From: Pseudogemmobacter hezensis | GTDB lineage: Bacteria > Pseudomonadota > Alphaproteobacteria > Rhodobacterales > Rhodobacteraceae | Reading direction: 5' to 3' | NCBI RefSeq assembly: GCF_013155295.1 | Contig: NZ_JABJXT010000008.1 | Coordinates: 140,910 to 204,909, forward strand | DNA: 64,000 bases | Shown here: positions 8,197-14,962 of the stretch, piece by piece | How positions within the stretch are numbered: the stretch's first letter is position 1 | Layout: the number at the start of each line of letters is the position of its first letter | Made by a program: the position numbers and the translations under genes | Notes under the pieces: generated by a model | Told to the model about the DNA's origin: nothing | Databases searched by the model: none | The model's input: only the letters and a program-made list of their open reading frames with translations

Positions 8197-8679
8197 ATGC
8201 GTCTTTTGCTCGCCTCCGCCTTGATCCTCTCCGCCAGCGCGGCTCAGGCCCAGTTACGTGAACTGATCGACCCCGAGCGTATCCTCTATGTGGATCTTCC
8301 CCATGGGCAAGTCGAGATCTCGCGCGTCACTGTGGGCGATGCCTATGGCTATTGGGCCCAAACCCCCGGCACGGTCGAAGTGATCCTCGATGGCGACAGT
8401 ATTCCCCAATGGATCGAAACCCATGAGAACAGCGCCTTGCTGCGGCTCTATATGGGCACGGCGGCCTGCGGCGTGATGTATGCTTGGATCACACTCGACG
8501 AAAACGGGCTGCGCAGCTCGGGCACTTTTGGCACCTGCGCCTATGAGGGCGTTTACGAGGTCACCGAAGAAGGAGCCAGTTATACAATGGAGAACACACT
8601 CGAAGGCGACCCGACGATCACCTATGTGCTCGATCCGGTGAGCGGCCAGGTCAGCAATTTCGATGCACCGTGGAAGTGA
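8197..8679 (+). CDS. Secreted protein, cargo operon gene 3
   Basis: 160 residues with a textbook Sec signal peptide (MRLLLASALILSASAAQAQ, cleavage after AQA). The mature protein is acidic and beta-rich, with two cysteines (TAACGVMY and GTCAYEG) about 40 residues apart. It resembles other small periplasmic beta proteins of Rhodobacteraceae but no named family. It starts 35 bp after gene 2, and gene 4 begins 4 bp beyond its stop. Confidence 0.75.
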   Translation: MRLLLASALILSASAAQAQLRELIDPERILYVDLPHGQVEISRVTVGDAYGYWAQTPGTVEVILDGDSIPQWIETHENSALLRLYMGTAACGVMYAWITLDENGLRSSGTFGTCAYEGVYEVTEEGASYTMENTLEGDPTITYVLDPVSGQVSNFDAPWK

Positions 8680-8683
8680 GCCG

Positions 8684-9166
8684 ATGATGCCTTTCAACTT
8701 CAAAAGCGCGCGGTTTTGCCTCCTCTTGTCCGCGCTTTCCGCCCCATCCCTCGCCCACGCGAGCGAGCTTTCGGCCTATATAGGCCTGCACCCCGCCAAC
8801 CCACTCAACGGCACCTCCTTTCTCGACGATAAACGGGTGGTGGCACTTGTCGAGGACGCGCTGAGCGATCCTTCTCTGCGCGCTCTTGTGCTCGCCCAAA
8901 CCCGCGACCATGCCTTCTCCACGTCCCTTTTCGAAAGTCAGGGGCGGATCGCCTTCAATGCCTATGATCCCTCGCCTGGCAGTATGGACAATTGGGGTAT
9001 CAGTATCGCTGAGGATGGATCGGATGGTGCCGTTTGTCTTGCACTGAACGGCAGCGGTGATTTCTCTCCGCCGGGCGAATGGTATCGCGCGGGTCAGCTG
9101 ATCGGCACGAGCCCCGATGGTTGTCCCCAGGATGCAGCCGCGCTTGCACGCGCTTTTGGGGGCTGA
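8684..9166 (+). CDS. Secreted protein, cargo operon gene 4
   Basis: 160 residues from the ATG at 8684. A signal peptide (FCLLLSALSAPSLAHA) is followed by an unrecognised mature domain with two cysteines (GAVCLALN and DGCPQD). The segment DDKRVVALVEDALSDPSLRA is helical. Placed 4 bp after gene 3, it is probably translationally coupled. The group ends before a hairpin at 9280. Confidence 0.7.
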   Translation: MMPFNFKSARFCLLLSALSAPSLAHASELSAYIGLHPANPLNGTSFLDDKRVVALVEDALSDPSLRALVLAQTRDHAFSTSLFESQGRIAFNAYDPSPGSMDNWGISIAEDGSDGAVCLALNGSGDFSPPGEWYRAGQLIGTSPDGCPQDAAALARAFGG

Positions 9167-9279
9167 ACTGGCCCTCGTGGGCCTCGCGCGTTAAGCTCTT
9201 GCGCGAAGGGATCGGCATGTTTGCGCCGAGGCTTAACGGCAGCAATGTCCCGCATAGCTGCCGCCCGCAGAAACGAAAT

Positions 9280-9308
9280 GAGCCGCCCACGGCATCCCGG
9301 GGCGGCTC
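9280..9308 (+). terminator. Hairpin between cargo operon and lysis cassette
   Basis: GAGCCGCCC pairs with GGGCGGCTC around an 11-base loop. There is no clear U-tract on the plus strand. It sits between the convergent cargo operon and lysis genes, where a bidirectional terminator is expected. Confidence 0.45.
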
Positions 9309-9365
9309 TGAACTTGGACGGCATGTGGGTTTCGTTACAACTCCGCGATTAGCCCCGCGCCGCCC

Positions 9366-9572
9366 CTACCCCGCGCACCCCGCATCCAGCAGCCGGATCA
9401 GCCGCGCCCCGCTCACCACCGCCCGATCATCCGCCGAATCGGCCAGGGCCGCCGCATGCTCTGCCCGCGCCGCACGTGTCCCGTCGCAGAGCGCGTCACC
9501 GCTGGTGCGGGGGCCGATCACGCAGCCAGCGGCGGGCATCATCAGGCACAGCGCCGTGATCATCCTGAACAT
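9366..9572 (-). CDS. Outer-membrane spanin-like lipoprotein (Rz1-type)
   Basis: 68 residues with lipobox PAAGC (Cys17) and a short Ala/Arg-rich periplasmic part ending DAGCAG. It starts inside the 3' end of the preceding 73-residue membrane gene (77-bp overlap in another frame). That is the embedded layout typical of Rz/Rz1 spanin pairs, which fuse the inner and outer membranes in the last step of lysis. It is the last gene of the endolysin - holin - Rz-like - Rz1-like cassette. A copy at 51842-52048 keeps the same overlap. Confidence 0.62.
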   Translation of the reverse strand: MFRMITALCLMMPAAGCVIGPRTSGDALCDGTRAARAEHAAALADSADDRAVVSGARLIRLLDAGCAG

Positions 9573-9717
9573 CGGTCATTCTCCCCATGGTGTCCTGATA
9601 GGCGACGGCGTCCTTTGCCGCCGCCTGTTGCCTTGCCCCCGACCTGCCCCGCCACCAGGCGGCCAGCAGCGCCAGCAGCAGGGCGGCGGGCTTCCACAGC
9701 CAGCGCAGCGCGGTCAT
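9496..9717 (-). CDS. Inner-membrane spanin-like protein (Rz-type)
   Basis: 73 residues. An N-terminal membrane segment (WLWKPAALLLALLAAWW) is followed by a short periplasmic helix with SGARQQAAAKDAVAYQDT. It is much shorter than lambda Rz but fits minimal i-spanins. The ATGA junction with the holin-like gene and the embedded lipoprotein gene support the call. Sequence motifs alone would not. Confidence 0.55.
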   Translation of the reverse strand: MTALRWLWKPAALLLALLAAWWRGRSGARQQAAAKDAVAYQDTMGRMTDVQDDHGAVPDDARRWLRDRPPHQR

Positions 9718-9923
9718 TTGCGCCCCCAGCCCCGGATCAGCGCAATCGAGGCCAGCGCCGACGAGATCACCCCGGCCAGCGCCCCGACAGCGGCATAGAG
9801 ATTGAACGGGTGAATCGCGAGGTGCCCGGTGGCCGGATCGAAATCGGCCAGCCCGAGCATCGCCAGGATCGCGGCAATGAAGGTGGCGACATAGGTCAGG
9901 CCCCGGACTAAGTTCCAGTTCAT
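9714..9923 (-). CDS. Holin-like two-helix membrane protein
   Basis: 69 residues with two hydrophobic segments (TYVATFIAAILAMLGLA and LYAAVGALAGVISSALASIA), a short loop and a basic C-terminus (RGWGRK), as in class II holins. It lies between endolysin and spanin-like genes. Holins form lesions that time host lysis. The start ATG follows an AAGGAGC-type site within 2 bp of the endolysin stop. The copy at 52190-52399 differs at a few residues. Confidence 0.62.
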   Translation of the reverse strand: MNWNLVRGLTYVATFIAAILAMLGLADFDPATGHLAIHPFNLYAAVGALAGVISSALASIALIRGWGRK

Positions 9924-9925
9924 GA

Positions 9926-10468
9926 TCAGGCTCCTTGTTTGAGAGATTGCAGGCAGAGCGTCTGCTCAGCGGCGCGGCGGTTGGTCAGGCCCCGGATCAC
10001 CTTGCCGCCCGCCTTGTCCCACCTGGGCAGTTGATTGCAGGCCCCGCGCCAGTCGCCCGCGTTGGCCCGCTTCGCCAGCGTCGAGCTACAGGCCGCGCCC
10101 GCCCCGACGTTATAGGTCCAGCTGGTCAACATGGCCTGCACGTCTCGCGGCTGCTGGTGAAGCGTCGGGATGCATTTGGCCAGCTGGGCGTGATAGACTG
10201 ACAGCGAGGCAATCAGCATATCTGCGCATTGCTGCGACGTGTATTTGTCGCCCTGCTTCACGCCTTTGGTCTCGCCATAGCAGACGGTCCAGACCGGCGG
10301 GCTGGCGATGCGGTCGAGGTAAGCCTCAAGCCGCTCACCTTCCCAGGGGCCGACGAAAGCAGCCGCGGCGATCAGCACGGCGGCGGTGCCCGTGGCGGCC
10401 GAGGATTTCGGGCGGGCAGCAAAAAGCCCCCCGAACCAGGCGAAAAGCCCGGTCAGGAATTTCAACAT
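9926..10468 (-). CDS. Phage endolysin, GH24 (T4-type) lysozyme
   Basis: A 180-residue muramidase cleaving peptidoglycan at lysis. Catalytic pattern: Glu43 in PWEGERLEAY, Asp52 eight residues later, then WTVCYGET. The C-terminal half has LTSWTYNVGAGA and the LTNRRAAEQ block of the R21-like family. The N-terminus is hydrophobic (FLTGLFAWFGGLFA and AAVLIAAAAFVG), so it may be a signal-arrest-release enzyme; this is inference. ATG 10468 is chosen because GGAGA lies 6 bases upstream. A terminator stands directly in front of it (separate entry). Confidence 0.87.
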   Translation of the reverse strand: MLKFLTGLFAWFGGLFAARPKSSAATGTAAVLIAAAAFVGPWEGERLEAYLDRIASPPVWTVCYGETKGVKQGDKYTSQQCADMLIASLSVYHAQLAKCIPTLHQQPRDVQAMLTSWTYNVGAGAACSSTLAKRANAGDWRGACNQLPRWDKAGGKVIRGLTNRRAAEQTLCLQSLKQGA

Positions 10469-10482
10469 GTCGTTCTCCAATG

Positions 10483-10507
10483 AAAAAGGGCCCGCAAAAG
10501 CGAGCCC
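10483..10507 (-). terminator. Terminator immediately upstream of the endolysin gene
   Basis: On the minus strand GGGCTCGC-TTTT-GCGGGCCC is followed by TTTTT, then 10 bases later by the endolysin ribosome site and ATG. Its place in the leader suggests that transcripts from upstream must be antiterminated to reach the lysis genes. The same layout occurs at 10994, 47096 and 52959. Confidence 0.65.
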
Positions 10508-10705
10508 GTGGGGTGGATGTGAAAACCGGCGCGGCGGCCAGGCGTGATGTGGAAGAGTAACCCACCACCCACGCCCTTCAAGCCCGCGCTGATTGGGAAT
10601 TCCCGAACCGCAGAAGCGTGGCGGGCAAGGTCTTTGGTATAGATCCAAGGGCCGTTAATGTTTCGTTAATCAGTCTCACTCAGGGTGGCGAGAAGGAGGC
10701 GGCCC

Positions 10706-10882
10706 ATGCAGTCGAATGAGTATCTACACGCGCGGATCGTCCAGCTTGAAACGGCGCTGGCCGATTACGTACATCGCTACGGGATGACCGAACTTGCCCG
10801 GCAAGCCTTCATACCCACTCAGCAGGCCCAGCCCCAGTCGAACGCGACACAGCGACAGAGCGGAGCGAGGCGAGATCCCTAA
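10706..10882 (+). CDS. Small hypothetical protein
   Basis: 58 residues starting at 10706 with a strong AAGGAGG 9 bases upstream. The N-terminal helix EYLHARIVQLETALADYVHRYG is amphipathic, possibly a short coiled coil. The C-terminus is Gln/Arg-rich and may be disordered. It is encoded opposite to the lysis cassette. No family is recognised. Confidence 0.5.
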   Translation: MQSNEYLHARIVQLETALADYVHRYGMTELARQAFIPTQQAQPQSNATQRQSGARRDP

Positions 10883-10979
10883 TCGCCACAGCGAGGGAAT
10901 AGTCGGTGCGCCAATCCGTTACGCGGACCGCCCCCTGCGACTGGGCGTTATGCCCGATCATCAGAGCGATGCTGAGCAT
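10809..10979 (-). CDS. Doubtful small reading frame behind a leader terminator
   Basis: 56 residues from an ATG with GGAGA upstream. It is preceded by the same terminator/ribosome-site leader as the endolysin genes, and starts MLSIALMIGHN. It overlaps the 3' end of the plus-strand 58-residue gene and has no recognisable domain. It could be the stump of a former lysis gene of which only the leader and first codons remain. Confidence 0.25.
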   Translation of the reverse strand: MLSIALMIGHNAQSQGAVRVTDWRTDYSLAVAIRDLASLRSVAVSRSTGAGPAEWV

Positions 10980-10993
10980 GTCATTCTCCACTG

Positions 10994-11016
10994 AAAAAGG
11001 CTCGCAAGAGCGAGCC
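10994..11016 (-). terminator. Fourth copy of the lysis-leader terminator
   Basis: GGCTCGC-TCTT-GCGAGCC followed by TTTTT on the minus strand, then GTGGAGAATGACATG. The leader closely matches those in front of the three lysozyme copies, but the downstream gene is not a lysozyme. Confidence 0.55.
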
Positions 11017-11094
11017 CGCGAGTTGGAGGTGGAAGAGCCCGGCGCGATGGCCGGGGGTGATGGGAAGTTCTGGCGTCTCAGGGTTGGCGGATGT

Positions 11095-11108
11095 CAGCTA
11101 TGCGGGAC
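11095..11108 (+). repeat. Dispersed intergenic repeat CAGCTATGCGGGAC
   Basis: The 14-mer occurs here, inverted at 9247-9260, with one end change at 48153-48165, and with one G missing at 48741-48752. Three copies share a preceding GCGYCTCAG about 15 bases upstream. All are intergenic. It looks like a small dispersed repeat family, perhaps the scar of a mobile sequence. Confidence 0.6.
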
Positions 11109-11160
11109 AAAGCAGGCATCGGGTGCACTGCTTCCGTCTTAGCTGCGGGGCGGTGTGCTA

Positions 11161-12351
11161 TCACAGTAGCGACAATGCCACTCCCCCAATTGCACCGACC
11201 AGCACAACCAGCCAGGGCGCTGCTCTCCACATCACCAGCGCAACGAAACATGCCAAAGCGAGGGCGAAGTCTTGCATGTTCCCAAGCGCATTGGTGAACA
11301 CGGGCGAATACAGCGCGGCACCCAGGATGCCGACGACAGCGGCATTTGCGCCCTGCATCGCAGATTGTGCCTGCGGTTTCACCCGAAGGTCGTCCCAAAA
11401 AGGCAGCACGGCAACGAGGAGCAAAAAGCCTGGCAAGAATACGGCCAGCAAGGCGAGAGTGGCGCCGACAACGCCATTTGGTACTGGTCCGAGAATCGCA
11501 CCGAGATAGGCCGCGAAGGTGAAAAGCGGGCCCGGCACAGCCTGTGTTGCGCCGTAGCCTGCAAGGAACTGATCAGGCGTCACCCAGCCCGAAGCCACAA
11601 CCTCCGTCTCCAGCAGAGGCAAAACGACATGGCCTCCTCCGAAGACAAGTGAACCTGCGCGATAGAAGCTGTCCAGAAGGGCCCACCATTGGGAAAGACC
11701 CGCCAGCAGAGGCAAACCCAGCAGAAGCACTGAGAATGCAACCAACGCGATGCCGGCCTGAATTTTTGTGACAGGCACTTTTATGTGCCCGGCCACAGGG
11801 CTGCCAGTTCCTCGGCTCAACACCAGGCCTGTCAATCCCCCCATTGCAATTGCGCCCATCATGCCAGCTGCACCAGGAAGAAAGGCCAGCATGGCGACTG
11901 CAATCACCGCTATGGTCGCTCTTTCACGGTCAGGGCACAGGCCGCGCGCCATGCCCCAGACTGCCTGCGCAACTATGGCAACAGCTACGACCTTCAGGCC
12001 ATGTAAAGCGCCAGCTCCGATAGGACCGGATACAGACGACGCAGTTAGTGCAAATGCGAGCAGGATCAGGGCAGACGGCAAGGTAAAGGCTACGAAGGCC
12101 GCGAGTGCCCCCAGCCATCCGGCGCGCATCATTCCCAGGGCAAAGCCGACCTTAGACGAAGCGGGGCCAGGCATGAACTGGCAAAGAGCCACAAGATCCG
12201 CGTAGTCAGCGTCAGAGAGCCAGCGCCTGCGCGTGACAATTTCGTCGCGGAAGTATCCCAAGTGTGCGATTGGCCCACCGAAAGAGGTTAGGCCCAGCTT
12301 GAGGAAGGCACCAAACACCTCTGTGGGAGTGCCTTTAGGATGAAGCGTCAT
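11161..12351 (-). CDS. chrA: Chromate transporter ChrA
   Basis: A 396-residue CHR-family protein with two homologous halves and about 10-12 membrane segments. The N-terminal half shows LGLTSFGGPIAHLGYFRDE and LCQFMPGPASSKVGF. The C-terminal half repeats the pattern with SLVFGGGHVVLPLLE and TQAVPGPLFTFAAYLGA. ChrA exports chromate using the membrane potential. Nothing in phage biology requires it, so it is cargo. It lies in the late-gene orientation between the lysis cassette and the tail-end small genes. No chrB regulator is adjacent. The length is typical. Confidence 0.93.
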   Translation of the reverse strand: MTLHPKGTPTEVFGAFLKLGLTSFGGPIAHLGYFRDEIVTRRRWLSDADYADLVALCQFMPGPASSKVGFALGMMRAGWLGALAAFVAFTLPSALILLAFALTASSVSGPIGAGALHGLKVVAVAIVAQAVWGMARGLCPDRERATIAVIAVAMLAFLPGAAGMMGAIAMGGLTGLVLSRGTGSPVAGHIKVPVTKIQAGIALVAFSVLLLGLPLLAGLSQWWALLDSFYRAGSLVFGGGHVVLPLLETEVVASGWVTPDQFLAGYGATQAVPGPLFTFAAYLGAILGPVPNGVVGATLALLAVFLPGFLLLVAVLPFWDDLRVKPQAQSAMQGANAAVVGILGAALYSPVFTNALGNMQDFALALACFVALVMWRAAPWLVVLVGAIGGVALSLL

Positions 12352-12546
12352 GTGTCAGTCTCGGTTTGCGTGGCAACAAGCCTTTGCGGACGGAAGAAAG
12401 CCATCGTCCACATTAGATGATCGATCTTGCTTAGTATCTGATCTATGACGAGAGCATGACTAGCGAAGATTGACCCACGACCACACCTTTGCCAGCACTG
12501 ATGTGGTCTGGTGAATGGCAGCTTTGGGCTCAAAGCGCCGAGCCGC

Positions 12547-12651
12547 TCACAGCCCCGCAATCAGGCCGGCCACAATCAGCGCAAAGACCACCCGCACGAT
12601 CAGCGCATGCACCGGACAGGCGACAACGGGGCGAGGATCACGGATTATCAC
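12547..12651 (-). CDS. 34-residue membrane microprotein, copy 1
   Basis: A GTG-started frame overlapping the end of the preceding 117-residue gene. It encodes MIIRDPRPVVACPVHALIVR followed by a hydrophobic helix VVFALIVAGLIAGL. The encoded peptide is almost unchanged in two further copies (49764-49868, 55123-55227) although the surroundings differ, which argues that it is translated. It may assist lysis or be a membrane-acting regulator; unknown. Confidence 0.5.
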   Translation of the reverse strand: MIIRDPRPVVACPVHALIVRVVFALIVAGLIAGL

Positions 12652-12991
12652 GGGGCAGCCTCCCTGCACGGATGCGCTGGATAATCACCTCAAAGATCGC
12701 GGCCCCCAGCGAGCCCGTCAGATAGGCAACCGATCCGCCCGCCGCCCCGCTGCCCGCGCCAAGCGTATCAGGCGGCAGGCCCAGCCAATGGCCGATCAGC
12801 GGCGCACCGAGGCCGCCCAGCCCCGCCGCGATTGCCGCGCCAAGGGCGATATGGCGCAGGGCTTCCCGCGCCGTCACCCGGATCACCAGCGCATTGGTCG
12901 CGCCCCCAAGCGCCCCCCAGACCACAGCCGCCATAACCGACCCGGCCAGGACCGCGGCCTTGATCTCGGCCCAGAGATTGGTGTCAGTCAT
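12638..12991 (-). CDS. Phage membrane protein, holin-like or tail-end accessory
   Basis: 117 residues with three to four hydrophobic segments (AVLAGSVMAAVVWGALGG, HIALGAAIAAGLGGLG, AYLTGSLGAAIFEVII) and a basic tail. AGGAGG stands 4 bases before the ATG. It is the next gene beyond the tail terminator. A truncated copy remains at 55214-55391. The number of helices and the small size fit a holin or a phage inner-membrane protein; the function is unproven. Confidence 0.68.
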   Translation of the reverse strand: MTDTNLWAEIKAAVLAGSVMAAVVWGALGGATNALVIRVTAREALRHIALGAAIAAGLGGLGAPLIGHWLGLPPDTLGAGSGAAGGSVAYLTGSLGAAIFEVIIQRIRAGRLPRDNP

Positions 12992-13031
12992 AAAGCCTCC
13001 TGGGCATTGTCAGTATCTGGCGGAAGATTGC

Positions 13032-13055
13032 AAAAGGCCGCCCCGAAGGACGGCC
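13032..13055 (-). terminator. Terminator of the tail operon
   Basis: Minus strand: GGCCGTCC-TTCG-GGGCGGCC followed by TTTT, a UUCG-loop intrinsic terminator 26 bp after the stop of the gene ending at 13081. An identical copy follows the second tail-fibre module at 56402. Confidence 0.8.
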
Positions 13056-13080
13056 CTGGTTCAGCGTGGTGTGAGGCGGG

Positions 13081-13695
13081 TCAGAGGCCGGCGGCTGCAT
13101 TCAAATCGAGTAGCCGAATGGTCGCGGACATCTCGGTACGGTTTTGCTCAAGCTCTGCGAGCAACTCATCGACGTGGTCACCCTCTGGAAGCTCAATATT
13201 TTCTCCAAGCTTGAAAGGCATGCCCGCAGACTTGATCGCCTGCACAAGAGCGGCGTCGATTTCGTTCTGCCTATGCGTCAATGCGATCAGGACTTCTGCA
13301 GGTTGACACTCTTTTAGCAGGAAAAAATGCGACTTGATGAAGATCGGGAAATCCCTAGGTGGGATTACGCTATCGTCTCGCAAAAAGCCGATCTTGTCAC
13401 CAGTGCCCACTCGAGAGCTGGTAACATCCAAGAGTGATCCGTCGGGCATCTCCACAACTGCGTGGTGAACGGCTTCGGCAAGAATGCCCCAGCGTTGGAA
13501 TACGAGCCAGCCATAAGCTGCCTTTCCCCCAAATTTTTCCACGAATTTATCGACGTTCCAATAGCATTGCCCAAATGCACCGTCACAAGTGCTCGGAACA
13601 ACCTGAAGTGTACTTCCAACGACTTTCTCGAAATGCTTGACCGCCGGACTATCTGAACTGAGTGGTACCATTTGTGCCAATGCGATTCTCCTCAA
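13081..13695 (-). CDS. Hypothetical protein, tail-distal cargo
   Basis: 204 residues, soluble. It contains CDGAFGQCYWNVDKFVEKFGG and HHAVVEMPDGSLLDVTSS, which suggest a compact alpha/beta fold with nearby Cys and His (Cys and HH could be catalytic, as in papain-like or transglutaminase-like folds). The C-terminal 60 residues are helical. No family is certain. Its start overlaps the 3' end of the 71-residue gene by 47 bp, implying coupling. It lies between tail-fibre genes and their terminator, where phages often carry extra genes. There is no counterpart in the second phage region. Confidence 0.62.
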   Translation of the reverse strand: MRRIALAQMVPLSSDSPAVKHFEKVVGSTLQVVPSTCDGAFGQCYWNVDKFVEKFGGKAAYGWLVFQRWGILAEAVHHAVVEMPDGSLLDVTSSRVGTGDKIGFLRDDSVIPPRDFPIFIKSHFFLLKECQPAEVLIALTHRQNEIDAALVQAIKSAGMPFKLGENIELPEGDHVDELLAELEQNRTEMSATIRLLDLNAAAGL

Positions 13696-13864
13696 TCAAC
13701 CCGACCGAGTATCCTGCAGCGGCACCCATGGAGTCCATCTTAGTGGCGCAATTCGGCGACCAGTCGTCACGCATCCCAGCAGGCAGTGTGGCGCCTGCGA
13801 GATAGATGACACGAGGTCGGGCTGTGAGATCGGCGAAATCAGGTTGGTCGCAAGCAGATGACAT
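13649..13864 (-). CDS. Small hypothetical protein preceding the 204-residue gene
   Basis: 71 residues. AGGAGG stands 5 bases before the ATG. No hydrophobic segment; short motifs are PRVIYLAGATLPAGM and SPNCATKMDSMGAAAG. With the overlapping 204-residue gene it forms a two-gene unit inserted after the SGNH esterase. A toxin/antidote or modifier pair is possible but unsupported. Confidence 0.5.
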   Translation of the reverse strand: MSSACDQPDFADLTARPRVIYLAGATLPAGMRDDWSPNCATKMDSMGAAAGYSVGLIEENRIGTNGTTQFR

Positions 13865-13912
13865 ACAAGCCTCCTAAGCATTGTCTTTAGGTGATCGGGT
13901 GAGCGCGAACCC

Positions 13913-14962
13913 TTACAGCGAAACCGTCCTGACGCTTTCCAGCGGCAGGCCCGGCTCTCCCGGGAACACCGGGTCAGCCGGGTTGTTCAGGCGGATGATA
14001 TTGGTGATGTCGTGCGGGCGGTCGGAGCGGGCCGGATAGCGCATCGTCGCAGGTGTGCCGCCTGCGGTGATCGTCAGCGTGTTGCCTGTCCAGCCAAAGC
14101 CCGTGATCGGCAGGCGGGTGCCGCTGGCATCCCACAGCCCGAAGAAATCGGGGCGATCCGGTCTGACCAGCGCCACATCTCCCGGCGTGGTGATTGGGAC
14201 CGTGACCGTCGCCCCGCTGCGGGTGACGGCCCCGATCTGCGGGCCGCGCAGCTCGCCCAGGTCGCTCATCCATTTGGCCACCTTGCGCCCCGCCCATGCG
14301 CCAAGCCGGGCATAGCCGCTGAAATCCTCGGCCGGGTGGGTGGTCGCATCGAGGTTGGCCGCGTATTTCTCGGCCCCGCGAAAGGTGCGGGTGTCGCCCC
14401 CGATCATATCCAGCATCGCATCGCGCAGGCGGTATTCGTTCATCTCATGCAGGGTGAAGCGCGGGCCAAGCAGATCGACAAACCACGGGATCCCATTGGG
14501 GTTGCCGGGGTTGATCGCGGTCCTGACCGCCTGGCGGATCGCTTCCATCCCGGCCCGGACTTCATTGGCAAGGGCTGTAGTGGTGGTGAAGGCCGCATCC
14601 TGTTCGCCGTGGGAATAGCAGAGTGCGCCATAGCCCACGCCAGCCCCAGCCATGGCCGCCAGCGCCGCAATCAGGCGCGGGCCTGCCGTGGTGCCATCGT
14701 TCTCCAGCCAGTAATTGTCAGCCGCGCCCGTGTTCTTTTGCAAAACCGCCGAGCCATCCCAGGCGCAGTTGAGGTTCTGGAAGGTCTGGGTGGCGGCAAT
14801 GGCCGGGCTGCCGCCGATCCGGCTCTGGATCAGTGTCGGATCGCTGTCGATCAGGCGGCGGATCGACTCGATGAAGGCCGCCCAGGCCCCGCCGACCTGG
14901 AAGCCCTCACGCCCATAGGACTGGCCGAAGAAAGCCGCATAGCGGGTGCGCTCAAAAGCCAT
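13913..14962 (-). CDS. SGNH-type esterase, tail-associated
   Basis: 349 residues. The nucleophile-type motif FGQSYGREG (Ser near 15), the HGEQD block (118-122) typical of sialate-O-acetylesterase-like SGNH enzymes, and a C-terminal HPAEDFSGYARLG (His209) form the expected catalytic set. A beta-sandwich tail (about 240-349) follows. Such enzymes on phage tails remove O-acetyl groups from surface polysaccharide during adsorption. Its start overlaps the tail-fibre stop by one base. A near-identical homologue lies at 56451-57497. Confidence 0.8.
   Translation of the reverse strand: MAFERTRYAAFFGQSYGREGFQVGGAWAAFIESIRRLIDSDPTLIQSRIGGSPAIAATQTFQNLNCAWDGSAVLQKNTGAADNYWLENDGTTAGPRLIAALAAMAGAGVGYGALCYSHGEQDAAFTTTTALANEVRAGMEAIRQAVRTAINPGNPNGIPWFVDLLGPRFTLHEMNEYRLRDAMLDMIGGDTRTFRGAEKYAANLDATTHPAEDFSGYARLGAWAGRKVAKWMSDLGELRGPQIGAVTRSGATVTVPITTPGDVALVRPDRPDFFGLWDASGTRLPITGFGWTGNTLTITAGGTPATMRYPARSDRPHDITNIIRLNNPADPVFPGEPGLPLESVRTVSL

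Noticed and set aside
12348..12560. Minus-strand open frame upstream of chrA as a possible chrB regulator
   Set aside because: 70 codons with no domain, Cys/Arg-rich composition and no ribosome site. It looks like chance.
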